From positions 373,753-437,752 of the forward strand of contig NW_017803124.1 in the NCBI RefSeq assembly GCF_001625305.1: 64,000 bases of DNA, in the 5' to 3' direction. The notes beneath the pieces were generated by a model. The model saw only the letters and a list, made by a program, of their open reading frames with translations, was not told the DNA's origin and searched no databases. Of this stretch, positions 58,467-60,594 are shown piece by piece. Each line of letters begins with the position of its first letter. Position 1 is the stretch's first letter. Made by a program: the position numbers and the translations under genes. Source of the stretch: Branchiostoma belcheri. Taxonomy: Eukaryota > Chordata > Leptocardii > Amphioxiformes > Branchiostomatidae.

Positions 58467-58586
58467 AATGTCAAATCCATATCTTTGTATCCGTACCTCT
58501 ACAAAGGCGTCTGTGAGGTCGCTGGCCCTGTCCATGATGGGCAGGTCCCTCCCCGCTACTACTCGCACCTTCAGCTTCCCCGGCAT
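14049..58586 (-). CDS. C2CD5: C2 domain-containing protein 5 (C2CD5/CDP138), complete
   Basis: Complete gene on the minus strand, reconstructed as 35 coding exons (listed in the segment entries), 3435 bp, 1144 residues plus stop; vertebrate proteins are about 1000 residues. The known role is a calcium- and phospholipid-binding C2 protein, an Akt substrate, acting in GLUT4 vesicle fusion at the plasma membrane in adipocytes (human/mouse work). Every junction is GT/AG and every phase closes, which is strong evidence for the model. Start: ATG at 58586-58584 opens [20 protein letters not shown], matching the family start. Layout: C2 domain 1-130; first conserved region to about 220; Ser/Pro-rich linker 221-470; second conserved block 472-890 with two CxxC pairs; acidic linker; C-terminal block about 990-1105. 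Odd: three exons carry duplicated 5' splice sites, one exon is partly copied, and a lectin gene is nested in intron 15. Confidence 0.95.
14998..15336. mobile_element. hAT-type MITE with perfect 8-bp target duplication
   Basis: The element 15006-15328 begins CAGTGTTCTAG and ends CTAGAACACTG. It is bordered on both sides by ATTGGATC (14998-15005 and 15329-15336). Eight-base duplications and CAGTG ends are characteristic of hAT elements. The same ends occur at 24545-24749 and 42736-43029. No transposase is present. It lies in C2CD5 intron 34. Confidence 0.9.
16290..16368 (-). pseudogene. Partial duplicate of C2CD5 exon 34
   Basis: The minus strand reads [16 protein letters not shown], then QSHVSMLGG, which repeats the first half of exon 34 ([25 protein letters not shown]), with three substitutions, before similarity ends. 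It lies 61 bases upstream of exon 34 within intron 33. It has lost the HGG start of the exon and its acceptor, and the 3' half is missing, so it is unlikely to be spliced in. Confidence 0.85.
16485..16600 (+). mobile_element. tRNA-derived SINE fragment
   Basis: TGGCGCAACGGCAGCG (A-box-like) and CCCAGGTTCGAGTGC (B-box-like) are followed by ATCTTGTGCCCTTGGGAAGG and TGACTTTCCCCACT. The same body follows the tRNA-like heads at 34010, 48291 and 54171. Confidence 0.7.
17231..17420 (-). repeat. Five-copy 40-bp array duplicating the exon 32 donor
   Basis: CTGACCTGGTATG recurs at 17231, 17271, 17311, 17353 and 17393 (period 40, one unit 42). On the gene strand each unit is CACCAAACTCACCCCTACAC, then AGCACATACCAG|GTCAGT. 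That is the last 32 nt of exon 32 plus 8 nt of intron. Every copy has an intact AG|GTCAGT donor. Reading stays open through all five copies and is back in the exon frame at the last one. Confidence 0.9.
17398..20701 (-). CDS. C2CD5: C2CD5 exons 29-32
   Basis: Exons 20612-20701, 19888-19977, 19235-19259 and 17398-17508 (residues about 883-987). Exon 30 ([20 protein letters not shown], then PEDNEMQ) is strongly conserved. Exon 31, 25 bp, encodes VTVTAAAV; its donor GTAG|GTTTAC was chosen because it alone gives the phase needed by exon 32. Exon 32 ([20 protein letters not shown], then TPTQHIPG) ends at the first of five tandem copies of its donor. Use of the last copy (17236) would extend the exon by 162 nt in frame. 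Confidence 0.85.
17545..17735. mobile_element. Family D MITE copy
   Basis: CAGAATCTTGCCTGTTGCAG near the left and GGTGCAGTACATTTTGCCAA at the right match 47960-48260 and 59481-59731. The left inverted end is degraded. Intronic in C2CD5. Confidence 0.6.
18727..19137. mobile_element. Family A MITE copy, worn left end
   Basis: The interior and right end (AAATTACTTGCTGTGGCC type) match the other family A copies; the left end has lost GGCCAC. It lies between C2CD5 exons 31 and 32, about 100 bases past the exon 31 donor. Confidence 0.8.
19998..20402. mobile_element. Family A MITE next to C2CD5 exon 30 acceptor
   Basis: A full copy with both GGCCACAGCAAG-type ends, flanked by TTAA on both sides. 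It ends 20 bases upstream of the exon 30 acceptor (19977), so the branch-point region of intron 29 lies in or beside transposon DNA. Confidence 0.85.
20785..21465. repeat. ACAC-rich simple repeat, about 680 bp
   Basis: CACACA runs broken by GCAGA and GCA words, with unbroken frames on both strands that reflect composition only. It fills the intron between C2CD5 exons 28 and 29 and ends about 40 bases past the exon 28 donor. Confidence 0.95.
21507..26965 (-). CDS. C2CD5: C2CD5 exons 23-28: middle block and acidic linker
   Basis: Exons 26903-26965, 26316-26405, 25340-25381, 22094-22225, 21727-21787 and 21507-21568 (residues about 733-882). Visible: [20 protein letters not shown], a helical [18 protein letters not shown], a short acidic exon 25 ([12 protein letters not shown]), [39 protein letters not shown] and [18 protein letters not shown]. 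Order and wording follow the vertebrate protein (known: SSDEVTELDLSHGKKDAFV and SCNTEIMPGI). The intron between exons 25 and 26 holds the nested transposon and the large N gap, so a missed small exon there cannot be excluded, although phases already match. Confidence 0.9.
22539..24431. mobile_element. 1.9-kb long-TIR element with 8-bp target duplication
   Basis: The element 22547-24423 is flanked by TATCAGCC (22539-22546 and 24424-24431). Its inverted ends start GGGTCTGCCTATTTACCGGA and CGGTCTGCCTATTTACCGGA and stay paired for about 290 bases, including several CCGGAAAACAC words and the sequence ATGTTTGTTTACATTGC. The centre holds a 448-base N gap (23529-23976), so any transposase would be hidden. 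The 8-bp duplication suggests hAT-like insertion, but the ends are not typical, so the superfamily is open. Confidence 0.8.
23529..23976. other. Assembly gap (448 N)
   Basis: Run of N within the loop of a long inverted repeat. Confidence 1.
24545..24749. mobile_element. hAT-type MITE, CAGTGTTCTAGCC family
   Basis: The ends AGTGTTCTAGCCAGCC and GGCTAGAACACT match the elements at 15006-15328 and 42736-43029. The interior shares CACCGAAGGCAC and TTTGAAATCTTGA with the 42.7-kb copy. Target duplication is not clear. Confidence 0.75.
26445..26610 (+). mobile_element. LINE 3'-end fragment (reverse transcriptase C-terminus)
   Basis: The + strand reads [14 protein letters not shown] before a stop. 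That resembles the conserved FFPRTIREWN motif near the C-terminus of CR1/L2-type reverse transcriptases. The remaining sequence keeps coding flavour in a second frame ([21 protein letters not shown]). It is a short dead fragment in the intron between C2CD5 exons 23 and 24. Confidence 0.6.
27073..27161. repeat. 89-bp near-perfect palindrome with 1-bp centre
   Basis: Arms of 44 bases meet at base 27117; the inner roughly 34 bases of each arm are perfect (TAGGTCTAGCTTGATTATTG and its complement) and the outer ten have one mismatch. No other copy was noticed in the window. It lies in the intron between C2CD5 exons 22 and 23. Confidence 0.9.
28109..32087 (-). CDS. C2CD5: C2CD5 exons 17-22: CxxC pair and downstream core
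   Basis: Exons 31988-32087, 30472-30573, 30071-30160, 29614-29671, 28932-28985 and 28109-28183 (residues about 573-732). Exon 18 has [14 protein letters not shown] and LENCAVC, two CxxC pairs that are also present in vertebrates and could bind zinc (inference). Exon 19 gives [15 protein letters not shown] and GHGCLIQA. Exons 21-22 give [17 protein letters not shown] and [20 protein letters not shown]. Exons 18 and 19 both end in minisatellites that copy their own donor sites. Exon 18 start was set at CCAG|GACTTCAG because only that acceptor fits the phase of exon 17. Confidence 0.9.
29073..29480. mobile_element. Family A MITE, full copy
   Basis: Ends GGCCACAGCAAGTAAATTTT and AAATTACTTGCTGTGGCC, flanked by TTA on both sides. 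It lies in the intron between C2CD5 exons 20 and 21, about 90 bases from exon 21 and 130 from exon 20. Confidence 0.85.
29831..30108 (-). repeat. Seven-copy 36-bp array duplicating the exon 19 donor
   Basis: On the gene strand the unit is GTAAGTTACTGGACATGGCT, then GTCTTATACAGGCTAG. It is the last ~31 nt of exon 19 plus 5 nt of intron. Donor A positions fall at 30069, 30033, 29994, 29958, 29922, 29886 and 29835: mostly 36-bp steps, one 39 and one 51. Six copies keep GGCTAG|GTAAGT; the outermost has decayed to GGCTAG|GTTTAA. Reading past the first donor meets TAA at once, so distal donors would truncate the protein. Confidence 0.9.
30261..30482 (-). repeat. Seven-copy 34-bp array duplicating the exon 18 donor
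   Basis: TACCCACCTAC recurs at 30261, 30295, 30329, 30363, 30397, 30431 and 30465, exactly every 34 bp. On the gene strand each unit is GTTAGAGAA-TGTGCTGTCTGTAG|GTGGGTA: the last ~24 nt of exon 18 plus ~10 nt of intron. All seven keep AG|GTGGGTA. Reading past the first donor reaches a TAG at the second one. Confidence 0.9.
30749..30867. repeat. (ATTC)n microsatellite, about 29 units
   Basis: An uninterrupted ATTC run in C2CD5 intron 17, remarkable only for its purity. Confidence 0.98.
32403..32775. mobile_element. Family B MITE copy
   Basis: It begins GGCCACACCAATTTAATTTG and its interior follows the copies at 43837 and 54818 (e.g. GTTGGGTGCAAAATATGAGG). The right end (ACCAACAAAACAAATTGG) has decayed. 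Confidence 0.75.
33030..44888 (-). CDS. C2CD5: C2CD5 exons 14-16: conserved YjbQ/HEYWORD-like core
   Basis: Exons 44780-44888, 42253-42367 and 33030-33109 (residues about 472-572). They encode [69 protein letters not shown] and [16 protein letters not shown], all nearly identical to vertebrate C2CD5. The 'heyword' part of the label is only descriptive; no domain database name is claimed. The intron between exons 15 and 16 (33110-42252) is the longest of the gene and houses the lectin gene and the hAT element. Confidence 0.9.
33250..33830. repeat. 67-74 bp minisatellite, about 8 copies
   Basis: CAGTCTGGCA or CAGTCTGGCACCCAGG recurs at 33252, 33321, 33390, 33457, 33530, 33603, 33670 and 33744. 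The unit includes GGCCCTGGAGCCGAGAAATT. It lies in C2CD5 intron 15, about 140 bases upstream of exon 16. Frames that stay open across it are by-products of the repeat. Confidence 0.9.
34005..34235 (+). mobile_element. tRNA-derived SINE
   Basis: GGTGGTGTAGTGGTTAGAGC (A box) and CCCGGGTTCCATTCCGAG (B box region) are followed by GTTGTGCCCTTGGGAAAGGC and ACACGACTTTCCTCACT, the same body as the 48.3-kb and 54.2-kb copies. Confidence 0.75.
34494..34513. other. Assembly gap (20 N)
   Basis: Run of N after an A/T homopolymer-rich stretch; probably a nominal gap. Confidence 1.
34884..37874 (+). CDS. Type II transmembrane C-type lectin, nested in C2CD5
   Basis: Complete 9-exon gene: 34884-35022, 35225-35317, 35406-35495, 35640-35726, 35809-35901, 36206-36351, 36507-36906, 37286-37681 and 37864-37874; 1455 bp, 484 residues. 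All GT/AG, phases close. Order: hydrophilic cytoplasmic N-terminus (1-167); a Cys-rich basic juxtamembrane piece ([10 protein letters not shown], 182-191) and one membrane segment at about 192-212; a coiled-coil neck (about 217-349); and a C-type lectin domain (351-481) with WIGL, EPN, WND and the disulphide cysteines. EPN plus WND predicts calcium-dependent mannose-type sugar binding (family rule). No signal peptide, so type II topology like CD209. It may act as a pattern-recognition or endocytic receptor (inference). No closer symbol can be given. Confidence 0.9.
35225..35901 (+). CDS. Lectin tail exons 2-5: repeated NPxY-bearing exons
   Basis: Four successive exons of 93, 90, 87 and 93 bp, all symmetric phase 1-1, encode related segments (RSRADA-A-KIPNP-YVSNA). 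The motifs are NPMY (70-73), NPIY (100-103), NPMS (129-132, tyrosine lost) and, in the divergent fifth exon, TYADM (162-166). NPxY is a known PTB/clathrin-adaptor endocytosis signal and YxxM a known SH2 (p85) ligand. Symmetric phases mean exons can be gained or skipped without shifting the frame, so this looks like tandem exon duplication. Confidence 0.85.
36507..36906 (+). CDS. Lectin neck exon with 42-bp coding repeats
   Basis: The exon encodes a 14-residue repeat ([14 protein letters not shown]), about five close copies and degenerate ones at both ends. Fourteen residues are exactly two heptads: V and Q fall at a positions, L and M at d. A multimeric coiled-coil stalk is expected. The DNA copies are nearly identical from 36598 to about 36805, so length variation is likely. 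Confidence 0.9.
36995..37168. repeat. (GT)n microsatellite in lectin intron 7
   Basis: GTGTGT runs with GCGCGC inserts (about 37094-37101 and 37134-37141), between the neck exon and the lectin-domain exon. Confidence 0.95.
37928..37933 (+). promoter_or_regulatory. Poly(A) signal of the lectin gene
   Basis: AATAAA lies 54 bases after the stop codon at 37872-37874, a normal distance for a short 3' UTR. The hAT element starts 58 bases later. Confidence 0.7.
38255..38995. repeat. ~165-bp repeats, three direct and one inverted
   Basis: CAGCATGCAGTATGCACACT recurs at 38501, 38670 and 38832 (steps 169 and 162). A single inverted copy sits at about 38258-38350 (CTACAGCAAGTGGCCCCTGT, then AAAGTGTGCATACTGCATGC). 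All are inside the hAT element, so the first direct copy and the inverted copy can form a hairpin stem of about 90 bp. Confidence 0.85.
38980..39195 (+). pseudogene. hAT transposase C-terminal fragment
   Basis: The + strand reads [20 protein letters not shown], then DWR, the conserved hAT dimerisation region (S-x-CCERGFS-M--IK-DWR). Little precedes or follows it in frame. It is inverted relative to the N-terminal part at 39245-40315. Confidence 0.75.
39245..40313 (-). pseudogene. hAT transposase N-terminal part with zinc-finger motif
   Basis: Two minus-strand exons are likely: 39954-40313, starting [13 protein letters not shown] and running through a Ser/Asp-rich stretch to KRPSKKSS, then donor CG|GTAATT; and from about 39561 down to 39245, with [36 protein letters not shown] and [11 protein letters not shown]. 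The C-x2-C...H-x6-H pattern resembles the TTF/BED-like finger of ZNF862-like hAT proteins. [12 protein letters not shown] is present twice in tandem. The catalytic middle is missing. Confidence 0.6.
42030..42200. repeat. Dispersed repeat with 'CGTTCTTGAGTTAT' tail, second copy
   Basis: It matches 340-500 (CTAGGGGGCCCAAAATCT, then CAGCCGTTCTTGAGTTATC). It ends about 50 bases before the exon 15 donor of C2CD5. Confidence 0.55.
42736..43029. mobile_element. hAT-type MITE, CAGTGTTCTAGCC family
   Basis: Ends CAGTGTTCTAGCCAGC and GCTGGCTAGAACACTG, 294 bp. Flanks are CTTCAATG and CACCAATG, a probable 8-bp target duplication with two changes. Confidence 0.8.
43837..44218. mobile_element. Family B MITE, full copy
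   Basis: 382 bp with inverted ends GGCCACACCAATTTAATTTG and CAAATTAAATTGGTGTGGCC, flanked by TAA on both sides. Family A and B share GGCCACA and a three-base T/A target, so both may be mobilised by one source (inference). Confidence 0.85.
44948..45065. mobile_element. Diverged family A-like fragment
   Basis: CCACACTGACTTAATTTTATGGATGACATC is present as two short matches (CCACACTGACTTAATTTT; ATGGATGACATCCTCTGA), also found at 5612-5660. It is a subfamily with altered end sequence, truncated. Confidence 0.55.
45185..50378 (-). CDS. C2CD5: C2CD5 exons 10-13: Ser/Pro-rich linker
   Basis: Exons 50238-50378, 49326-49477, 46872-47240 and 45185-45273 (residues about 221-471). Exon 10 completes the conserved block ([20 protein letters not shown]) and then turns low-complexity. 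Exon 12, at 369 bp, is by far the longest and is rich in Ser, Pro and Arg; I recall no equal in the human protein. Exons 11 and 12 both end in an acidic serine motif ([15 protein letters not shown] and [12 protein letters not shown]) and both end in phase 1. Exon 13 is Gly/Ser-rich, then [13 protein letters not shown]. An unrelated-looking 30-bp minisatellite fills the intron between exons 12 and 13. Confidence 0.85.
45400..45905. repeat. ~30-bp minisatellite, at least 11 units
   Basis: Units of the form AGCAACAGCAAATTCAGTAC plus about ten more bases repeat through C2CD5 intron 12, with drift. Frames stay open on both strands for about 140 codons because the unit is 30 bp. There is no splice-site reason to call it an exon. 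Confidence 0.8.
47960..48262. mobile_element. Family D MITE copy
   Basis: CACATCGACAGAATGTACTG at the left and CAGGTACAGTACATTCTGTC at the right are inverted ends; the middle carries ATGCCATTGGTAGATATGGG. Related to 59481-59731. Confidence 0.7.
48288..48530 (+). mobile_element. tRNA-derived SINE
   Basis: GGTGGCGCAACGGTTAGAGC (A box) and GGTCCTGGGTTCGATACTC (B box) form a good tRNA-like head. The body is the shared GACATTGTGCCCTTGGGAAA and GCACTTTACACGACTTC. There is no acceptor-stem closure as in a true tRNA. Confidence 0.8.
49563..49616. repeat. Hairpin with GCCGACGTTT arms
   Basis: CAAGAGCCGACGTTTTGATG pairs with CATCGAAATGTTGGCTCTTG. A related GCCGACGTTTCGGTGACC lies at 63862. Confidence 0.7.
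50848..53914 (-). CDS. C2CD5: C2CD5 exons 6-9: conserved region after C2
   Basis: Exons 53819-53914, 53288-53373, 52337-52406 and 50848-50908 (residues about 117-220). Visible conserved strings are [48 protein letters not shown] and [17 protein letters not shown]. The human Akt site is Ser197 in R-Q-R-L-I-S; the aligned residues here are R192-Q-S-L-F-S197. The serine is kept but the arginine at -3 is replaced, so the RxRxxS motif is absent. The alignment is from memory of the human protein, and the spacing agrees exactly. Confidence 0.9.
54171..54590 (+). mobile_element. tRNA-derived SINE with (CAAA)n tail
   Basis: The head has TGTGGTACAGTCGGTAGCAC (A box) and CGCGGGTTTGAATCCTG (B box). The body is ATCTTGTGCCCTTGGAAAAG, then a 3' part CCGCACTTATCGAAAAGAGT, and a tail of CAAACAAACAAA near 54566-54585. 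It is the most complete SINE of the window; its 3' part also occurs at 57775-57935. Confidence 0.8.
54818..55188. mobile_element. Family B MITE, full copy
   Basis: 371 bp, left end GGCCACACCAATTTAATTTG, right end ACCAACAAATTAAACTGGTG then ACTGTGGCC, flanked by TAA on both sides. It ends 61 bases before the donor of C2CD5 exon 5. Confidence 0.85.
55250..58586 (-). CDS. C2CD5: C2CD5 exons 1-5: calcium-binding C2 domain
   Basis: Exons 58497-58586, 58004-58090, 57087-57127, 56446-56491 and 55250-55334 encode residues 1-116. The acidic residues expected in the calcium loops are present: D19 and D26 in loop 1 ([15 protein letters not shown]), and D76, D78 and D84 in loop 3 ([14 protein letters not shown]). 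[14 protein letters not shown] is the typical strand after the first loop. Calcium-dependent lipid binding is therefore likely kept (inference from family knowledge). Exons 3 and 4 are only 41 and 46 bp. A TG run (58434-58458) lies 38 bases past the exon 1 donor. Confidence 0.95.
55405..55795. mobile_element. Non-autonomous relative of the hAT element
   Basis: AGGCTCGAAATTAACAGTGT at the left resembles the CAGGGCTCGAACTTAAC end of the 37991-40888 element, and GGGACA/TGTCCC words recur through it as in that element's ends. The right terminus is not clear. Confidence 0.55.
56601..56960. mobile_element. MITE with GTGCTGTGTACC ends, copy 1
   Basis: TAGTGTTGTGTATCTAAACC at the left, CCGGTACACAGCACC at the right. 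The interior (ACATAACATGGAGGC, TTTGGACTTGAACCTA) matches the copy at 62115-62528. It sits in the C2CD5 intron between exons 3 and 4. Confidence 0.75.
57775..57935. mobile_element. SINE 3' fragment
   Basis: AAGCCGGAGGTCCCATTTTT and CACCACACTTATCAAAAATA match the 3' part of the SINE at 54171-54590. The tRNA head is missing. Confidence 0.65.
58434..58458. repeat. (TG)n microsatellite by C2CD5 exon 1 donor
   Basis: About 12 TG units 38 bases downstream of the exon 1 donor. Confidence 0.9.
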
Positions 58587-58622
58587 GGCGGTACCCCGCT
58601 ACACACCGCACACTGGCCTGTG

Positions 58623-59103
58623 TAGAGGGATAAATCTCTTTGAGTACTCTAGCGGACAAATGAGTACTCAGCAGTTCTCTTTGGATTAGGCATTCTCCCA
58701 AATTCTATCTCAGATCTCTTCCAGTCTCTTACAAGTCTCTTTTTTACGACTGTTTTGTTGCGTAAATTTCCCATTGTTTGAAAAGTCTCTTTCAAAATCA
58801 CCTGTGAAAACATGGCTGCCATGTTGTTGTTTTTATGTCATTCTTAGGGTTAGACGTGGCATGAATGTACAATAAAGGTATGTCATTGAGCCATTGAGCT
58901 AATCCCCATTTAATTATCTATTGTTAAAAACAATTGATGTTATCTTAGGGGGGTCCAACCTCAGGTGTCAAGAAAGAATCTACAGCAGTTCTCTTTGGAG
59001 TCTCTTCTAATGGGGACAGATCTCTTCCAGCTCTCTTTTGGTCTTGTATTTGTGATGAGTTCTCTTTTGTCCACTAGAGTACTCAAAGAGATTTATCCCT
59101 CTA
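58623..59103. mobile_element. 481-bp palindromic MITE at the C2CD5 5' end
   Basis: TAGAGGGATAAATCTCTTTG, then AGTACTCTAG at the left pair with CTAGAGTACT and CAAAGAGATTTATCCCTCTA at the right, 30 paired bases. It starts 37 bases upstream of the C2CD5 start codon. A two-base TA target is possible. Confidence 0.8.
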
Positions 59104-59471
59104 CTCTATATATGGTACTACACCTGAACAGACATATTGTTAGAGAAATGTATGCAGGGCCGGAAAAGTTTTCAAAAATCCATGCCAATTGCCCTATTGG
59201 GCAAGTACAAGGTCATTTCGGAGTAGCGGAGCAGAGTCTCTCATTTTGGAGTAGCAGACCTTTTGGAGTAGCAGTTCGTACGTTGCTACCGTTGCTTCAT
59301 ACATGTAAGCTGGCTGCCCGGATTTGGCATGGGTTCCATTCCCGGTAGCCTCCACCAGGCCTTTCTACGGGAATACGGATTGTAGAATTCGGCAAAAAAG
59401 ACAGTAAAATTGGCCAAGGGAGTCCGACTGCGGGGAGGTAGTTTCTTTCCCTCTGCGGCCAGTCAAACCTA

Positions 59472-59740
59472 CAAGACGGCAGCACGTCAGCAGAACGTAC
59501 TGCACCTGGGCGAAACCTTTAATATATTGTGCATAGCACTTCGGCCGAACATCTCATGTAAGGTTGTATTCGCGCATATAAACAACACTCTGTCTATGGT
59601 TTCCAAACGTTACGTCGGAAAAAATATTGTTTGCAACTGGCAAAATTCTGATGCAATGTTGACCAAAAATCCAACGAAAACCGTGAAAAATCGGGGTTCT
59701 GCGCAGGCGCAGTACATTCTGCCGACGTGCTCAAGACGGC
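59472..59740. mobile_element. Family D MITE with 9-bp target duplication
   Basis: The element 59481-59731 (251 bp) has ends AGCACGTCAGCAGAACGTAC and GTACATTCTGCCGACGTGCT. It is bordered by CAAGACGGC on both sides (59472-59480 and 59732-59740). It is the best-preserved of five related copies in the window and contains no coding sequence. Confidence 0.85.
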
Positions 59741-60359
59741 CAAAATCAACTGGCAAATATTCTCCTATATATAGCCAGCGTAGTTAGTCTGGTAGAGACT
59801 AGATTCCCGGTGCCTCGGAAATGACTGAAAAACTAGAGCCGAGTAGGAACAGGAAAAATAACCCGACTCCCGGGACGCCTGTGCAGCCAGCTTATAAAAC
59901 AATGCACAAACCACTATTCCAAATGCTCCGGAACATAATTTGTGGTGCTCATTTCCAAATCAACACAGCAAAATTTATGGGGCATGGGGGGGGGGGGCAG
60001 TACAAAACGAAAACAACATGTCATAACAACTGGACAAAATAAGTCTACAAACGAGGTGATGATTCAACACATTCTTCAGAAACATCCCAATTTTTCCGGT
60101 GTCCATACGAAGCTATGTCACGTCACTAGCTACAAAATACGACGTTCAAAGTCGCCCCGCCCCTTTCAAAAATCAAACTAATTCTCTGGAAAAGTCATTT
60201 TTAAGGTATTTCTTGAAAATAAATTAACAGCGAATCATGACCACATCTGTTTCTCCAGAATAGGCATACATACGTGTTCTGATGTGCAGAGCTCTCTAAG
60301 TCCGCGGAAATGTGACGAAATTTCCTACAAAAACAAACGCAAATTTCGCAATCTTATGG

Positions 60360-60510
60360 GCGCCGCCATCTTTGTTCCTACAAAGCTTGCTGGGAGTGCT
60401 GTTTAGTACAGGCTCTGTGATTGGTCAAATTTCGATAAATGAAACTAAACTGACCAATCAGAGTGGAGGATAGATCTTGTCTCTCCATCTGTGCTGTGAT
60501 GACGTCATCA
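60360..60510. promoter_or_regulatory. GOLT1B (possibly bidirectional) promoter cluster
   Basis: Within 150 bases upstream of GOLT1B are GCCGCCATCTT (60362-60372; YY1 motif on the minus strand), ATTGG (60420-60424) and CCAAT (60454-60458), an oppositely oriented CCAAT pair typical of NF-Y, and a full CRE palindrome TGACGTCA (60500-60507). The start codon of GOLT1B follows 88 bases later. Such sets are common in TATA-less housekeeping and bidirectional promoters. Factor binding is inferred from consensus only. Confidence 0.6.
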
Positions 60511-60594
60511 CACACCGGCTCAAGACGTGGCGCCAGAGACAAAAATTCACATTTCTCCAGATTTTCCCGCAAATTTTGACTTTCTGACCCAAAA

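Larger units (their letters stand above)
58587..60594. other. C2CD5-GOLT1B divergent intergenic region
   Basis: No coding exon is recognised. The region next to C2CD5 is taken by a palindromic MITE (58623-59103), the middle by a 251-bp element (59481-59731), and the last 250 bases before GOLT1B by a promoter-like cluster. Reading from C2CD5, TCCCTCTACACAG|GCC at about 58618 could be an acceptor for an upstream non-coding exon, so the C2CD5 promoter may lie farther out, perhaps in the shared cluster. A TATATATAG word is at about 59766; its use is unknown. Confidence 0.6.

Noticed and set aside
59821-60181. Small plus-strand frames before GOLT1B
   Set aside because: No family resemblance; more likely non-coding promoter-proximal or UTR sequence.
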